A stretch of DNA of 64,000 nucleotides from Bifidobacterium sp. ESL0728 (GTDB taxonomy: Bacteria; Actinomycetota; Actinomycetes; Actinomycetales; Bifidobacteriaceae): contig NZ_CP113925.1 in NCBI RefSeq assembly GCF_029392015.1, positions 2,108,001 to 2,172,000 on the forward strand, in the 5' to 3' direction. Position 1 is the stretch's first letter; every line of letters starts with the position of its first letter. The notes beneath the pieces are model-generated. The model saw only the letters and a list, made by a program, of their open reading frames with translations, ran no database searches and was not told the DNA's origin. This document shows, in pieces, positions 18,337 to 27,902 of this stretch. Both the position numbers and the translations under genes were made by a program.

Positions 18337-19092
18337 CTAAGATTTCGGCACGCCTGGCACGGCAGCGAAAACATCACGGTACGACTTCACGACCTTGAAA
18401 TGGCTGAACGGCCAAATGGTCAGCATCGCCACCCCGCTGATGTCGGACATCGGCACCAGCCCGCCATTGCCATCGTCGGCATGGTAGCGCGAGTCGGCGG
18501 AATTGGCACGGTTGTCGCCCATCACGAAGACGTTGCCGGCGCTCACCTTGGTTTTGAACGCGAAATTGCTGGGTTCGGTGCCGGGCTTGATATAGACAGT
18601 TTCATCGATCGCGACGCCGTTGACGGTGACGGGCGAGCCGTTGCCTTTGCAGGCCACCACGTCGCCGGGCATGCCGATCAGCCGCTTGATCAAGTCGTCG
18701 GAGCCGTGGTTGTCGGTGCCGGCGAGCCAATGCGCCGGATCCTTGAAAACGATGACATCGCCGCGCTTCAGCTTGTTCATCGGCCGCGCGAGACGATTGG
18801 TGACCAACCGATCGCCGATCTGGATGGTGTCTTCCATCGAGCCGGAAGGAATCTCGTAGACGCCGATGACAAATACCCGCAGCAGCACCAGAACCAGCAC
18901 GAACACCGTAAACGGGATGACGAAACTCAATAAATCGCGGAACGTATAGCCTTGCGATTCGGGATCAGCATGTTCCGGATTGCTGAGAATATTGCGCGGT
19001 CTGGGTTCAGGACTCACGCCGTAATCCGCGACCTCGATGATATGCGAATCCGCCTCACGCCGCTCGTCGCTGCGCGTATCATCCCCTGCCAT
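18337..19092 (-). CDS. lepB: Signal peptidase I
   Basis: Membrane-bound serine protease that removes signal peptides from exported proteins. One N-terminal transmembrane segment (LLSFVIPFTVFVLVLVLLRVF) is followed by the catalytic Ser in EIPSGSMEDTI, then RGDVIVFKDP and the RLIGMPGD motif after the catalytic Lys, and the conserved MGDNRANSADSR box. About 70 cytoplasmic residues precede the membrane span. The ATG at 19092 has GGGAG at good spacing; upstream in-frame ATGs at 19098 and 19137 are alternatives. It lies between rplS and rnhB on the same strand. Confidence 0.93.
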   Translation of the reverse strand: MAGDDTRSDERREADSHIIEVADYGVSPEPRPRNILSNPEHADPESQGYTFRDLLSFVIPFTVFVLVLVLLRVFVIGVYEIPSGSMEDTIQIGDRLVTNRLARPMNKLKRGDVIVFKDPAHWLAGTDNHGSDDLIKRLIGMPGDVVACKGNGSPVTVNGVAIDETVYIKPGTEPSNFAFKTKVSAGNVFVMGDNRANSADSRYHADDGNGGLVPMSDISGVAMLTIWPFSHFKVVKSYRDVFAAVPGVPKS

Positions 19093-19232
19093 CCGCATCT
19101 CCCAACCGTCAATATATCCATATCCGCGGCTATTCAAACGATAACTTTCGATAACCGAAAACCATCATAGTATGTGGGACCGTACAGAGATGTCATGCAT
19201 CACGATACAAGTGCCCGAATTTTGATAAAAGC

Positions 19233-19267
19233 AAAAACGGCGGCCGGAAACAAATCCCGACTGCCGT
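19233..19267 (-). terminator. Probable intrinsic terminator of rplS
   Basis: Read on the minus strand, ACGGCAGTCGG and CCGGCCGCCGT can pair around a T-rich loop and are followed by TTTTTGCTTTT, about 30 bases past the rplS stop. Confidence 0.6.
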
Positions 19268-19294
19268 AAAGCACAAAGCCTTTTAGGCTTGCAT

Positions 19295-19663
19295 TCACGC
19301 CTTGGCGCTGTTGTCCTGACGCTCGGTGATACGAGCGGCCTTGCCACGCAAAGCACGCAGGTAGTAGAGCTTGGCGCGACGAACGCGGCCGTGACGCAGC
19401 ACCTTGATGGAATCGATCACCGGGGAGTGCAGCGGGAAGCGACGCTCCACGCCGCAGCCGAAGCTGACCTTGCGGACGACGAACGTCTCGCGCAGGCCGG
19501 CGCCTTGCCGTGCGATCACCACGCCGGTGAACGCCTGAAGACGGGAGTTGTTGCCTTCCTGAATCTTGACGTTGACCTCGACGGTGTCGCCGGGACGGAA
19601 CTCCGGGATGGAATCCGAGGGCTTCATGTGCTTGGCATCAAATGCCTCAATAGCGTTAACCAT
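19295..19663 (-). CDS. rplS: 50S ribosomal protein L19
   Basis: L19 lies at the 30S-50S interface of the ribosome. The 122-residue sequence shows the family motifs [52 protein letters not shown], and the basic end [19 protein letters not shown]. The length is normal. An AGGTGA ribosome binding site precedes the ATG. It is upstream of lepB on the same strand with its own terminator between them. Confidence 0.97.
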   Translation of the reverse strand: MVNAIEAFDAKHMKPSDSIPEFRPGDTVEVNVKIQEGNNSRLQAFTGVVIARQGAGLRETFVVRKVSFGCGVERRFPLHSPVIDSIKVLRHGRVRRAKLYYLRALRGKAARITERQDNSAKA

Positions 19664-20269
19664 TGTTTCACCTGTCGCTGCCGCATATCAGCGTACATGT
19701 CAGGGGCGGCGCCGCACTTTCGTGCCTCTGCGGCAAATGATGCCGAACGCGCCCACTATCGTATTCCGCCGAAACCCGGCGGAATGTTGCCGATTCGCCG
19801 CGGCGGACCCGACCGGTTTAACGGACGAGGCCACGAGGCTGAACCCAAATGAAGAAGCGGACCCATGCGGCAGCCCGCCCCTTGGCATAACAAACGATAA
19901 TTTTAACGTCGTGGCCAGACAGATACGGCAGTTTACAACGGCTCTCCTACCAATCGCCTACCGAGGTTGCGCTTGACGTTGGTATACGGCATTGCATTCG
20001 GATTTCGTTCGCCACGCTTACGCGGGCCCAGCGTCGCAAAAACAACCGATGATTACCAATGCAACGATAATCCGCCAATTTGCGTTCTAAATACAATCCA
20101 CCATTGCGAACGTGACGCAAAACCACATCGAAGCGTCGCAAAAACCAAATAATTGCAGAAGCGCCGGAAAACCGTCCCCTTACGTCGCAAATACAAAACC
20201 CTATTGCAGATGCGACACGCCTACCGTATTGGCACCCGGACGGATGATACCCGCTCGAAACAAACGGAG
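19664..20269. other. Gene-free stretch with GTCGCA-family repeats
   Basis: No reading frame here is credible. The first half is upstream DNA of rplS. From about 20030 to 20217 there are at least four short units of the GTCGCAAA / ATTGC...GTGACG family in both orientations, the same family seen at 48040-48225 and 56025-56158. Confidence 0.7.
20031..20217. repeat. GTCGCA-family short repeat cluster (locus 1)
   Basis: Units include GCGTCGCAAAAAC, ATTGCGAACGTGACGC, GCGTCGCAAAAACC, ACGTCGCAAATAC and ATTGCAGATGCGACAC. Neighbouring units face each other, so the DNA can form imperfect hairpins. Related clusters sit at 48040-48225 and 56025-56158, with a decayed copy near 49130. Confidence 0.65.
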
Positions 20270-20298
20270 TTGACAAACTCCTCCGGCCCCCTTATTTT
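20270..20298 (+). promoter_or_regulatory. Strong sigma70-type promoter for the leader and ABC importer
   Basis: A consensus -35 TTGACA at 20270-20275 is separated by exactly 17 bases from TATTTT at 20293-20298. It is about 475 bp upstream of the ABC permease start and about 50 bp upstream of a small reading frame with a strong ribosome binding site, so it probably starts a long leader. Confidence 0.65.
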
Positions 20299-20352
20299 AG
20301 GGTCGGTAATAATTTCTGTGCCCCGCACACCGAGTCGAAGGAGGTGGGGATC

Positions 20353-20448
20353 ATGGCTGACGATCTTCCTAGTAGTATCAACGATCTGCATCATTTGTGC
20401 AGCTGTGCGCAACCTCATCTCGACACGATGACTCGGCGTTGGATGTAA
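20353..20448 (+). CDS. Small leader peptide candidate (31 aa)
   Basis: An ATG at 20353 has a near-perfect AAGGAGGTG ribosome binding site six to seven bases upstream and a consensus promoter about 50 bp before that. The 31-residue peptide begins MADDLPSSINDL and contains HHLCSCAQPH, ending TMTRRWM. It has no recognised domain. Its place at the head of an ABC importer leader suggests a regulatory upstream reading frame; the Cys-Ser-Cys run could sense cysteine supply. This is inferred from position and composition only. Confidence 0.5.
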   Translation: MADDLPSSINDLHHLCSCAQPHLDTMTRRWM

Positions 20449-20597
20449 AATCTCTCGATTTGCGCGTCACGCTACGAGCGTAAGACGATGTAAAACGATT
20501 CCAACCAACTTGCCCATGATTCCGTCTTCGAGATTCCCTTTCAATTCAACTAAACGTATTTTCGTGCTGCAAGAGTTCACGGAATTCGGCAAATAAT

Positions 20598-20690
20598 CGC
20601 ATCAAGGATTTACGATTCACCACTCGTAGTCTGTACCTGACCGGCTTGACTCGAAAGTCGGCATTGCAGGAATCGTAAATTTCTGATGCG
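20598..20690 (+). promoter_or_regulatory. Long structured leader hairpin before the ABC permease gene
   Basis: CGCATCA at 20598 pairs with TGATGCG ending at 20690, and ATTTACGATTC pairs perfectly with GAATCGTAAAT. G-U pairs can bridge the short internal loop, giving a stem of about 20 bp. The apical part holds a second hairpin, GACT-CGAA-AGTC. It ends 83 bp before the permease start. It resembles a riboswitch or attenuator in form, but it matches no class I know. Confidence 0.5.
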
Positions 20691-20773
20691 CGACCCGCCG
20701 TCCAAATCAGCAATGCCAACCGCTTAATCCGTGTTTTTGCAATGCCACGATACGCCGTTCATGAGGAATCATC

Positions 20774-22540
20774 ATGACCAACTTCTCCTTCAACTTCAAC
20801 CGCGCCGCGCCGGCAACATCGGACGTGGGCCGCAACACCAGCTTTACCAAGCGCGTGGTCTCGGACTGCGTGGTGGCCGTCGGCATCCTCGCCATCTTCG
20901 GCCTGATCGCCTGGGTCCTGCCCGCCATCAACGCGCCGGTGGGGCCGAAAGGCATCCCCTCCACCGTCTCGACCGACCCGCGCAACCTGCCGTATTACGC
21001 ACTGCGTTCCGTCTTCCGCATGGCGATCGCCCTGTTCTTCTCGCTGGTGTTCACCTTCGTCTATGGACTGGCCGCGGCCCGCTCGCGCAGGCTGGGCAAG
21101 GTGCTCATTCCGCTGCTCGACATCCTGCAGTCCGTGCCGATCCTGGGCTTCCTTTCGGCGACCGTGACCATCTGGCTCGCGCTTTTCCCCGGCTCGATGA
21201 TGGGCGTCGAGGCCGCGTCGATTTTCGCCATCTTCACCTCGCAGGCTTGGAATATGACCTTCTCGTTCTACCGGTCGCTCAAAAGCGAACCCAAGGAACT
21301 CGACGAGGCGGCGCGCAATCTGCGGCTTTCGCACTGGCAGCGCTTCTGGGTGCTCGACGTGCCCAATTCCATGATTCCGCTGCTTTGGAACATGATGATG
21401 AGCGTGGGCGGCGGCTGGTTCTTCCTGACCGCTTCGGAAATGATTTCGGTCAACAACAAAACCTACGCCCTGCCCGGCATAGGCAGCTATGTCGAGGCCG
21501 CGGCCGCCGAGGAGAATCCAGGCAAAATCGGCTGGGCAATCCTGACCATGGTCATCGTCGTGCTCGCCATCGATCTGCTGGTCTGGAAACCGCTGACGGC
21601 TTGGGCCGAGAAGTTCCGCATCACGCAAAGCGAGTCCTCGGAACCCAAGCGCAGCGCCGTCCTGACGCTCATCCGTCAGTCACATATCGATGACTTCATC
21701 GGCCGTCTCTTCCGTCCCGTCGGTGAATTCCTCAACTGGATTACCCGCCCGCTCGGCCACACCGGCTCGAAATGGGGCGCCAAGCCCAGCCGTCGCCGCG
21801 CCGGTGACGTCGTCTTTGGCGTAATCGTGGGTGTCGCGGTCATCGCCGGAGCCGTGGAACTGATCATCTCCATTATGAAAACCACAGGCTTGGGCGAGCT
21901 TGGAACGGCCTTTGGACTCGGCGGCATCACCTTCCTGCGCGTGGCATTGCTGACGGTGGTCTGCTCGATAATCTGGGTGCCGCTCGGAGCCATCATCGGC
22001 ATGAACCCGAAGATTTCGCGCCTCGTTCAGCCGCTGGTACAGGTGCTGGCCAGCTTCCCGGCCAACTTCATCTTCCCATTCGTGGTCATGGTCTTCGTCG
22101 CCTGCGGCGTCGACATCAACTGGGGCTCGATTCTGCTGATGGCACTGGGCACGCAATGGTATATCCTCTTCAACGTCATCGCCGGCGCATCCGCCATCCC
22201 CGATGACCTGATCGAAATGGCCAAGAACTTTCACATCACCGGATGGATGAAATGGAAGACGCTCATCCTGCCGGCCGTTTTCGGCTCGTGGGTCACCGGC
22301 GGCATCACCGCGGCAGGCGGCGCATGGAACGCCTCCATCGTCTCCGAAATCGTCAGCTACGGACGCCACACGCTGGTCGCCAAGGGCCTCGGTTCCTACA
22401 TCGCCGAAGCCACCGCCCACGCCGCAAGCATGAAAACCATCATCGGCGTGGCCGTCATGGCCATCTTCGTGGTCGCCGTCAACCGCCTTTTCTGGAACCC
22501 GCTGCAGCGCCTCGCCGACCGCCGCTTCGTCGTCGGCTAG
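20774..22540 (+). CDS. ABC transporter permease, duplicated-domain (nitrate/sulfonate/taurine type)
   Basis: A 588-residue permease with two binding-protein-dependent transport domains fused in tandem, so a single polypeptide can form the whole membrane channel. The first domain has spans at about residues 30-55 and 80-110 and the EAA-like loop EPKELDEAARNLRLSHWQRFWVLDVPNS; the second has spans from about 345 and the matching loop IPDDLIEMAKNFHITGWMKWKTLILPAVFGSW. A GAGGAA ribosome binding site precedes the ATG. It pairs with the ATPase gene at 22683. No binding-protein gene is adjacent. Substrate is unknown; anions such as sulfonates are typical of the broader family. Confidence 0.85.
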   Translation: MTNFSFNFNRAAPATSDVGRNTSFTKRVVSDCVVAVGILAIFGLIAWVLPAINAPVGPKGIPSTVSTDPRNLPYYALRSVFRMAIALFFSLVFTFVYGLAAARSRRLGKVLIPLLDILQSVPILGFLSATVTIWLALFPGSMMGVEAASIFAIFTSQAWNMTFSFYRSLKSEPKELDEAARNLRLSHWQRFWVLDVPNSMIPLLWNMMMSVGGGWFFLTASEMISVNNKTYALPGIGSYVEAAAAEENPGKIGWAILTMVIVVLAIDLLVWKPLTAWAEKFRITQSESSEPKRSAVLTLIRQSHIDDFIGRLFRPVGEFLNWITRPLGHTGSKWGAKPSRRRAGDVVFGVIVGVAVIAGAVELIISIMKTTGLGELGTAFGLGGITFLRVALLTVVCSIIWVPLGAIIGMNPKISRLVQPLVQVLASFPANFIFPFVVMVFVACGVDINWGSILLMALGTQWYILFNVIAGASAIPDDLIEMAKNFHITGWMKWKTLILPAVFGSWVTGGITAAGGAWNASIVSEIVSYGRHTLVAKGLGSYIAEATAHAASMKTIIGVAVMAIFVVAVNRLFWNPLQRLADRRFVVG

Positions 22541-22548
22541 CTCATGGC

Positions 22549-22630
22549 CGCTCACACTAACCCATGGTTACCAAAGGAAACCATGGAAATACGTACGGTA
22601 TCTTTCGGTAACCATGGGTTAGTGTGAGCG
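22549..22630 (+). promoter_or_regulatory. Perfect 24-bp inverted repeat between permease and ATPase genes
   Basis: The arms 22549-22572 and 22607-22630 are perfectly complementary (core CACTAACCCATGGTTACC) around a 34-base loop that itself contains CCATGG. It starts nine bases after the permease stop and ends about 50 bases before the ATPase start, with no T-run, so RNA processing or stability control inside the operon, or a protein-binding site, is more likely than simple termination. Confidence 0.75.
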
Positions 22631-22682
22631 CAAATTACAACAATCATCCAATATTCTTCAAATCTCAACCAAGGAAGTCACG

Positions 22683-24410
22683 ATGAACTTCAACAAGCTT
22701 TATAAGACCGTCGCCAGCGGCACGGAAACCGGAACCGCGACCCGCACCCGTGGCCATCACAACCCGAAATACGCCGACCTCGACGCCAATGGCACCCACA
22801 CCGTCATCGAGGCGAGCCACATCAGCCAGAGCTTTACTTCCGAAAAAGGCAACGAAACCACTGTTCTCGACGATATCTCGTTCAATCTGCACGAAGGCGA
22901 AATCGTCGCGATTCTCGGACGCAGCGGCGCCGGCAAGTCGACCTTCCTGCGCATTCTGGCTGGTCTCATCCAGCCGACCAGCGGAAAGGTTTCGTACCGT
23001 GGCAAGGAGCTCGACGGGCCGAACCCCGGGGTCGCGCTCGTTTTCCAGACTTTCGCGCTCATGCCCTGGCTCACCGTCGAAGACAACGTCGAGCTCGGGC
23101 TCGAGGCACGCGGAGTGCCACGCGAGGAACGCCACAAGCGCGCGCTTCAAGCCATCGACGCAATCGGCCTCGACGGCTTCGAATCCGCCTATCCGAAGGA
23201 GCTTTCCGGCGGCATGAAGCAGCGTATCGGCATCGCCCGTGCACTGGTGCTGCGCCCGGACGCCCTCTTCATGGACGAGCCGTTCAGCGCCTTGGATGTA
23301 TTGACCGCCGAGAACCTGCGTCAGGAAGTGCTGAAGCTTTGGAACAACAACCAGAGCGGCATCAAGTCAATTCTCATCGTCACGCACAACATCGAGGAGG
23401 CCGTGCAGATGGCCGACCGCGTGGTCGTCTTGGGCTCGCACCCCGGCCACTTGATTGCTCAGGTTCCGGTCAATCTGCCGCGTCCGCGCGACAAGCACTC
23501 CCCCGAGTTCGAGGCGATGGTCGACAAGCTCTACGCCATTCTGACCGGCCAGGTTTCGCAACGCGGCCATGCGAATATGGCCGCTGCCAACGCCGAAAAC
23601 ACCGAGACCGACTCAACGTCAGGGCAGGAAAACGCGGCAAAGCCCACGGAATCGTCTGCGCTGACAAATACCGGCAAAGATTCCATCGCCCCCAACAGCG
23701 TCTTACATTCTGGCGAGACGAACGCCTCAGATAATTTGGCCGATGCAGCAAATCACGGAGAGATCGAGGCGCGAAACGATATCGACAGCAATCATGCAAT
23801 TCAAAGCCATAGCCAAAACCAAGACCAACGTGACGGCCTCGATGACCACAGCAATGCACAGACTGAGGCCGACGAGAAGCTTGCGGCGCACGAGAACGAT
23901 ACCAAAATCAAAGACAACAACGCGCGCACCGAGCTGCTGCCGAACGCGACTCCCGGCGGACTTGCCGGTTTGCTCGACGTCGTGTCGAACTACCAAGGCG
24001 GAGTAGACCTGGCCGACCTAGCAGCCGACCTCTCCTTCGAAGTGGACGACCTCTTCCCGCTCATCGACGCCGGCACGATGCTCGGCCTGTTGACTGTCAA
24101 CAACGGCCACTGCACCATCACCCGCGACGGCGAGCGCTGGTGCCACGCCGACGTGCTCGAGGCCAAGAAACTCTTCGCCCAACTTATCATGGACCACGCG
24201 CCGCTGGTGCGCACCATCGACAAGGCGCTGCGCAACCACCCCGACCGCGGACTGCGCGGCGAGCTGATCCTCGACCTCTTGCGCAGCCAGCACACCGACG
24301 AGGAAGCGCAGCAGCAGTTCGACATCGCGGTGACCTGGGGCCGCTACGGCGAGCTCTTCGATTACGATGCCGACGACGACCAGCTCACCCTCGATGAGGC
24401 CAACAAGTAA
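22683..24410 (+). CDS. ABC transporter ATP-binding protein with C-terminal AAA-associated domain
   Basis: A 575-residue ATPase that powers the adjacent permease. Residues 30-265 are a NitT/TauT-type ABC domain: Walker A GRSGAGKST, Q-loop VFQTFALMPW, signature LSGGMKQRIG, Walker B ALFMDEPFSALD and the switch His in VTHN. Residues about 295-420 are low-complexity and rich in Asn, Asp, Glu and Ser. The final 145 residues (GGLAGLLDVVSNYQGGVDLADLAADL onward) match the helical AAA-associated C-terminal domain found with such ATPases, probably regulatory. AAGGAAG precedes the ATG. Confidence 0.87.
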   Translation: MNFNKLYKTVASGTETGTATRTRGHHNPKYADLDANGTHTVIEASHISQSFTSEKGNETTVLDDISFNLHEGEIVAILGRSGAGKSTFLRILAGLIQPTSGKVSYRGKELDGPNPGVALVFQTFALMPWLTVEDNVELGLEARGVPREERHKRALQAIDAIGLDGFESAYPKELSGGMKQRIGIARALVLRPDALFMDEPFSALDVLTAENLRQEVLKLWNNNQSGIKSILIVTHNIEEAVQMADRVVVLGSHPGHLIAQVPVNLPRPRDKHSPEFEAMVDKLYAILTGQVSQRGHANMAAANAENTETDSTSGQENAAKPTESSALTNTGKDSIAPNSVLHSGETNASDNLADAANHGEIEARNDIDSNHAIQSHSQNQDQRDGLDDHSNAQTEADEKLAAHENDTKIKDNNARTELLPNATPGGLAGLLDVVSNYQGGVDLADLAADLSFEVDDLFPLIDAGTMLGLLTVNNGHCTITRDGERWCHADVLEAKKLFAQLIMDHAPLVRTIDKALRNHPDRGLRGELILDLLRSQHTDEEAQQQFDIAVTWGRYGELFDYDADDDQLTLDEANK

Positions 24411-24453
24411 GCCATCCACACTCGCCAGCCTTTACCGGCCAAGTCGAGCGAGA

Positions 24454-24565
24454 CCGTGGGAAAAGCACCAAAATCGGCCCAAAAAGGCGCTTTTCTCACT
24501 GGAATAGGCCTTCACTGAGGAGAAAAGCACTTTTTTAGGGCATTTTTGGTGCTTTTCTCACTGGT
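24454..24565. repeat. Nested-hairpin repeat of about 110 bp, copy 1
   Basis: The unit starts GTGGGAAAAGCACCAAAA and ends TTTTGGTGCTTTTCTCACTGG; its inner half again pairs AAAAGCAC with GTGCTTTT. It lies between the convergent ATPase and DUF2207 genes and could terminate transcription from both sides. Other copies are at 30557, 38010 and 47164. Confidence 0.8.
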
Positions 24566-24586
24566 AGAGGCTGCCACTTCGTCGCT

Positions 24587-27500
24587 TTAGCGACCGCCGA
24601 AGCTGCCACCACCGGAACCGCCGCCCGAGCCACCGAAGCTGCCGCCTCCGGAACTGTCGCCGGAGCCGGAGGACACGCTGAATGTGGACTCCATGGTATC
24701 GATGCCGTTGCTGATACCAGCCGCCAAATCGGTGAATTGTGCGGACAACGACGAACCCGCATCCGAACTTGCGCCACCGCCGAAATCTTGTGGATAGTGA
24801 TACCAGTACCACAACGAATCGTTGCGCTGACGGTCTTTTTGATTGTCAAGCGACGAGAACAACCCGCCAAAACGTTCCATCTGATTATCCGACAGCCCAA
24901 GTGCTGTGGCATAAACGTAATACTTATCGAACTTATCCGGCGACAACGGGGAAATAGGCGAAGGACCTGAGGACGGAACCGAACCGGAATCAGGCGGAAC
25001 AGCGGCCAATTTCGATGTAGATACGCCGACAGGATTCGGCTCGACACCAGCGTCGGGTGCAGAACCCAATCCCTTGCCTGAAATCGAACCTGAACCTGAG
25101 TCTGAACCAGAAGTCAACCCTGAAACCGAATTCAAACCGCCATCCGACTCCGAACCCGCTACCGAGCCAGAACCCGCTACCGAGCCAGAACCCGCTACCG
25201 AGCCAGAACCCGAACCCGCCACGGAATCCGCTATCATCGCCCGATCTTCAGAACCATTTCCGCCGTCCGACAGATACGCTTCCAAGCCCAGCATCGGCGC
25301 GACCAATTTCTTTCCTTTCCGCGTCAACCCGCGATACCGAAGCAGCTTGAAGAGGAAAATGAGCAGGAAAACCACCGGCACGCCCAACAGCAGCGAAATC
25401 CCCCACTGTCCGTGCAGTTGGTCGGAAACGTGGCCGTAATCATCGGTGCCCGAACCGACCACGTTGAAGGCGAGGCCGTCAACATAAAACGTTCCCATCA
25501 CCCCCGCCGTCACAATCGCCGCAGCCGCAGCGAAGCCGAACAGCAACGGCTTGACCACGTGCAACTTCACATATTCGAATTGGGCGGTCCAGTTGAAAAC
25601 GCTTTGCAGCCATTCGGCCTTCCACCAGTCTTCCAGCTTGTGACTGATGGTGCGGAAATCGAAAACCGGGGTGTTGAGTTTCAGTGATATCTCCCGCAGG
25701 AAGTTGAGCAGAGTCCGCTCGGTAAGGGTGAGATCGTGGGTCTCACTGACATTTTCCGCAAACGCTCCCGGCAACATCACCACCGTTGAGGTTGGCTTGG
25801 AGGATTCTTTGGGATCTTCCGCCGCTTCGGAGATAACTTCCCGTACCGCTTCCATACCCTTGGTGAGCCCTTGCGCTCTGGCACGCCTGATATATTCCTC
25901 ATCCCGGGATTCCCGCGCAGCCCGCTGCGCTTCGTCGTCCATCTTTCCCGCGGACGCTGCAGCCAATTGCGCATTCCTCTTTTGTATTTCGCTCATGTCG
26001 CGAAGTCGTTGGGAAATCTCCTCGTCGCTGGCACGCGAAAGATCAATCCCCTTGAACCATTCGGAATGGCCGGGATAAACGGCAATGACTCCCTTGCCCA
26101 CCAGCGAAAGCAATGTCGAACTCATCTGACGGGACTTGAAATCGTCCGAGTACTCCCCGAAATTGAGAAAATCAATGAATTTTGCGGCACAGGCCGGCGT
26201 CATGTCGGGAATGGCCTGCGAATACGGCACCTGCTCCGGCTCGCTCGCCGGTTTCTTCTGCCCGTTTTTCTTCTTGCGTTTCGAACTCGCGGCACTATGG
26301 CGGGCATGTTCCTCGGGATAATACGCCTGCCAATTCGTAATCAGAACAGCGAACAGCGCAAACAACAGTGCCGCGCCTTCCCAGCCAAGGTACCCAAGAA
26401 TCACATTGCGACGCATGACGATATCATCCGCGGCTTTGCGCTTTTCGGCGGCCTCGCGGTCAAGCACCAGCTTCTTGCCGTCCTTGGCAATGCGATACTT
26501 CACGTCCCCGTTCATCGGCGAGGCCGAAAACATCGAAACCAAGTCGATATGCCGACTCGCCGGCACATTTTGCGCAGACATATCGATTTGTCGGCTTCCG
26601 GTTTGGTTGACCGAACCCTTGCCGGCGTAATGCATCCATTGCCGACCATCAGCGCTTTTCACGCCTTTTGGCAAGGTGACTTTCACACGTAAATCACCGA
26701 TCGGCACGCCGTTGCTGTCGCCAAGCGGCTCCCACTTGAAGCAGGCGACGTCGTTATAGACCTTCACGACGTCCCTGAACGTCATGGAGACGTCGAATTT
26801 GAGACTTTTCGCGGATTGCGTCGCGGGAATGTTCCAGCCGACCTCCACCGTGTCGCCGGACTTGCCCATACTGGCAACTTCGCCGTTTTCATCACGCAAG
26901 TCATCAGATTCGGTATCGGTTTTGTTGCCGGACGTATCAGTTTTGCTACCAGGCGTGGCGGAATCGCCACTCGGCGCGGCATTACCCCCAGAGTTTGTAT
27001 TACTTGAATTCGTGGCCGCTGGAGTACCGTCACCCGAATCTTGTTTCGAAGTGGCATCGCCATAGTTGCCGCTACCATTTTGGACTGGCTGCGATTGTCC
27101 TGGCTGCACTTGGCTTGGCTGCGATTGCTCTCCGGCAGTCTTTCCCGAGTTCGCACCTTTCGCATTAGTCTGCCCCGCCGCTTGTTTCAATTCCGCGGTT
27201 TTCTGTTGATATTGCGCGTCGTTCATGGCAGCTGGGAGGTATTCGTCGCCTTCCTTGTCGCGAGCGTTGGCGAAATCGGCGGCATACCATTGGCCGGCGT
27301 ATGTGGCGTCCCAGTTGAAATTGTCGAGATCACGCGAAGAAGAAGCGCTGCCGTGCAGATACTTCTGCCCCGTCGAAACATTGGTGACCGACACATCGGT
27401 GATGGCGCTCAGCACACCCTCGCTTTTCACGCCGCCGCGAAGTGTATAGCGCTGGTACAACTGCCGCCACGGTTTGTCGCCCTTGCGCTTGTTGAGCTTC

Positions 27501-27715
27501 ATGTCGATATGCTCGGTGATGCGCAAGTCCCCGTCGGACTGCACCGCTGCATCGTAGTTCAGAGAATTGTAAGTCAAATCGTGACTGTGAAAACCGACGT
27601 CACCGGATTGGAAGCTGCAGAAAGCCAAGAACACGACAACGACGATTGTGCCGATTGCCGCGGATCTCAGCGCCGCACCAATCCGTTCAGCACTCAGCCC
27701 CCGACGTATCCACAT
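24587..27715 (-). CDS. DUF2207-domain membrane protein with Gly/Ser-rich tail
   Basis: A 1042-residue membrane protein. An N-terminal hydrophobic segment ([17 protein letters not shown]) leads into an extracellular DUF2207-type domain beginning [21 protein letters not shown], interrupted by a Gln/Ser/Asn-rich linker. Further spans are at about residues 430-450 and in two central hydrophobic blocks near residues 720-820. A Ser/Gly repeat region and a final [12 protein letters not shown] tail follow, the tail being a hallmark of this family. Function is unknown. The start at 27715 (MWIRRG) has GGGGA upstream; a longer frame to 27901 would overlap the divergent gene's control region. Confidence 0.82.
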   Translation of the reverse strand: MWIRRGLSAERIGAALRSAAIGTIVVVVFLAFCSFQSGDVGFHSHDLTYNSLNYDAAVQSDGDLRITEHIDMKLNKRKGDKPWRQLYQRYTLRGGVKSEGVLSAITDVSVTNVSTGQKYLHGSASSSRDLDNFNWDATYAGQWYAADFANARDKEGDEYLPAAMNDAQYQQKTAELKQAAGQTNAKGANSGKTAGEQSQPSQVQPGQSQPVQNGSGNYGDATSKQDSGDGTPAATNSSNTNSGGNAAPSGDSATPGSKTDTSGNKTDTESDDLRDENGEVASMGKSGDTVEVGWNIPATQSAKSLKFDVSMTFRDVVKVYNDVACFKWEPLGDSNGVPIGDLRVKVTLPKGVKSADGRQWMHYAGKGSVNQTGSRQIDMSAQNVPASRHIDLVSMFSASPMNGDVKYRIAKDGKKLVLDREAAEKRKAADDIVMRRNVILGYLGWEGAALLFALFAVLITNWQAYYPEEHARHSAASSKRKKKNGQKKPASEPEQVPYSQAIPDMTPACAAKFIDFLNFGEYSDDFKSRQMSSTLLSLVGKGVIAVYPGHSEWFKGIDLSRASDEEISQRLRDMSEIQKRNAQLAAASAGKMDDEAQRAARESRDEEYIRRARAQGLTKGMEAVREVISEAAEDPKESSKPTSTVVMLPGAFAENVSETHDLTLTERTLLNFLREISLKLNTPVFDFRTISHKLEDWWKAEWLQSVFNWTAQFEYVKLHVVKPLLFGFAAAAAIVTAGVMGTFYVDGLAFNVVGSGTDDYGHVSDQLHGQWGISLLLGVPVVFLLIFLFKLLRYRGLTRKGKKLVAPMLGLEAYLSDGGNGSEDRAMIADSVAGSGSGSVAGSGSVAGSGSVAGSESDGGLNSVSGLTSGSDSGSGSISGKGLGSAPDAGVEPNPVGVSTSKLAAVPPDSGSVPSSGPSPISPLSPDKFDKYYVYATALGLSDNQMERFGGLFSSLDNQKDRQRNDSLWYWYHYPQDFGGGASSDAGSSLSAQFTDLAAGISNGIDTMESTFSVSSGSGDSSGGGSFGGSGGGSGGGSFGGR
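25152..25205 (-). repeat. Three perfect 18-bp tandem repeats
   Basis: The plus-strand unit GAACCCGCTACCGAGCCA is repeated three times head to tail inside the DUF2207 gene, encoding Ser-Val-Ala-Gly-Ser-Gly on the minus strand. It lies in a flexible Gly/Ser linker and could change length by slippage. Confidence 0.85.
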
Positions 27716-27902
27716 AATTCCCCGGTTCACAAAAGCGGATACAACGACACTGCAAATCCGCAATCTCTCTTTGTCGCGTCCATAATAGCAACTTGGAAGT
27801 ACGCACTTGTAGAAAGGTTTGCCTCGTATATTGCTAGAATGTTGAAATACCATAATCATATAATGAGCCGTATGGAGACGAAGTCGAGAAGAGGACTGCA
27901 AG

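Noticed and set aside
20598..20690. TPP, cobalamin, SAM or purine riboswitch
   Set aside because: The conserved core sequences of these classes are absent, so I leave it as an unassigned structured leader.
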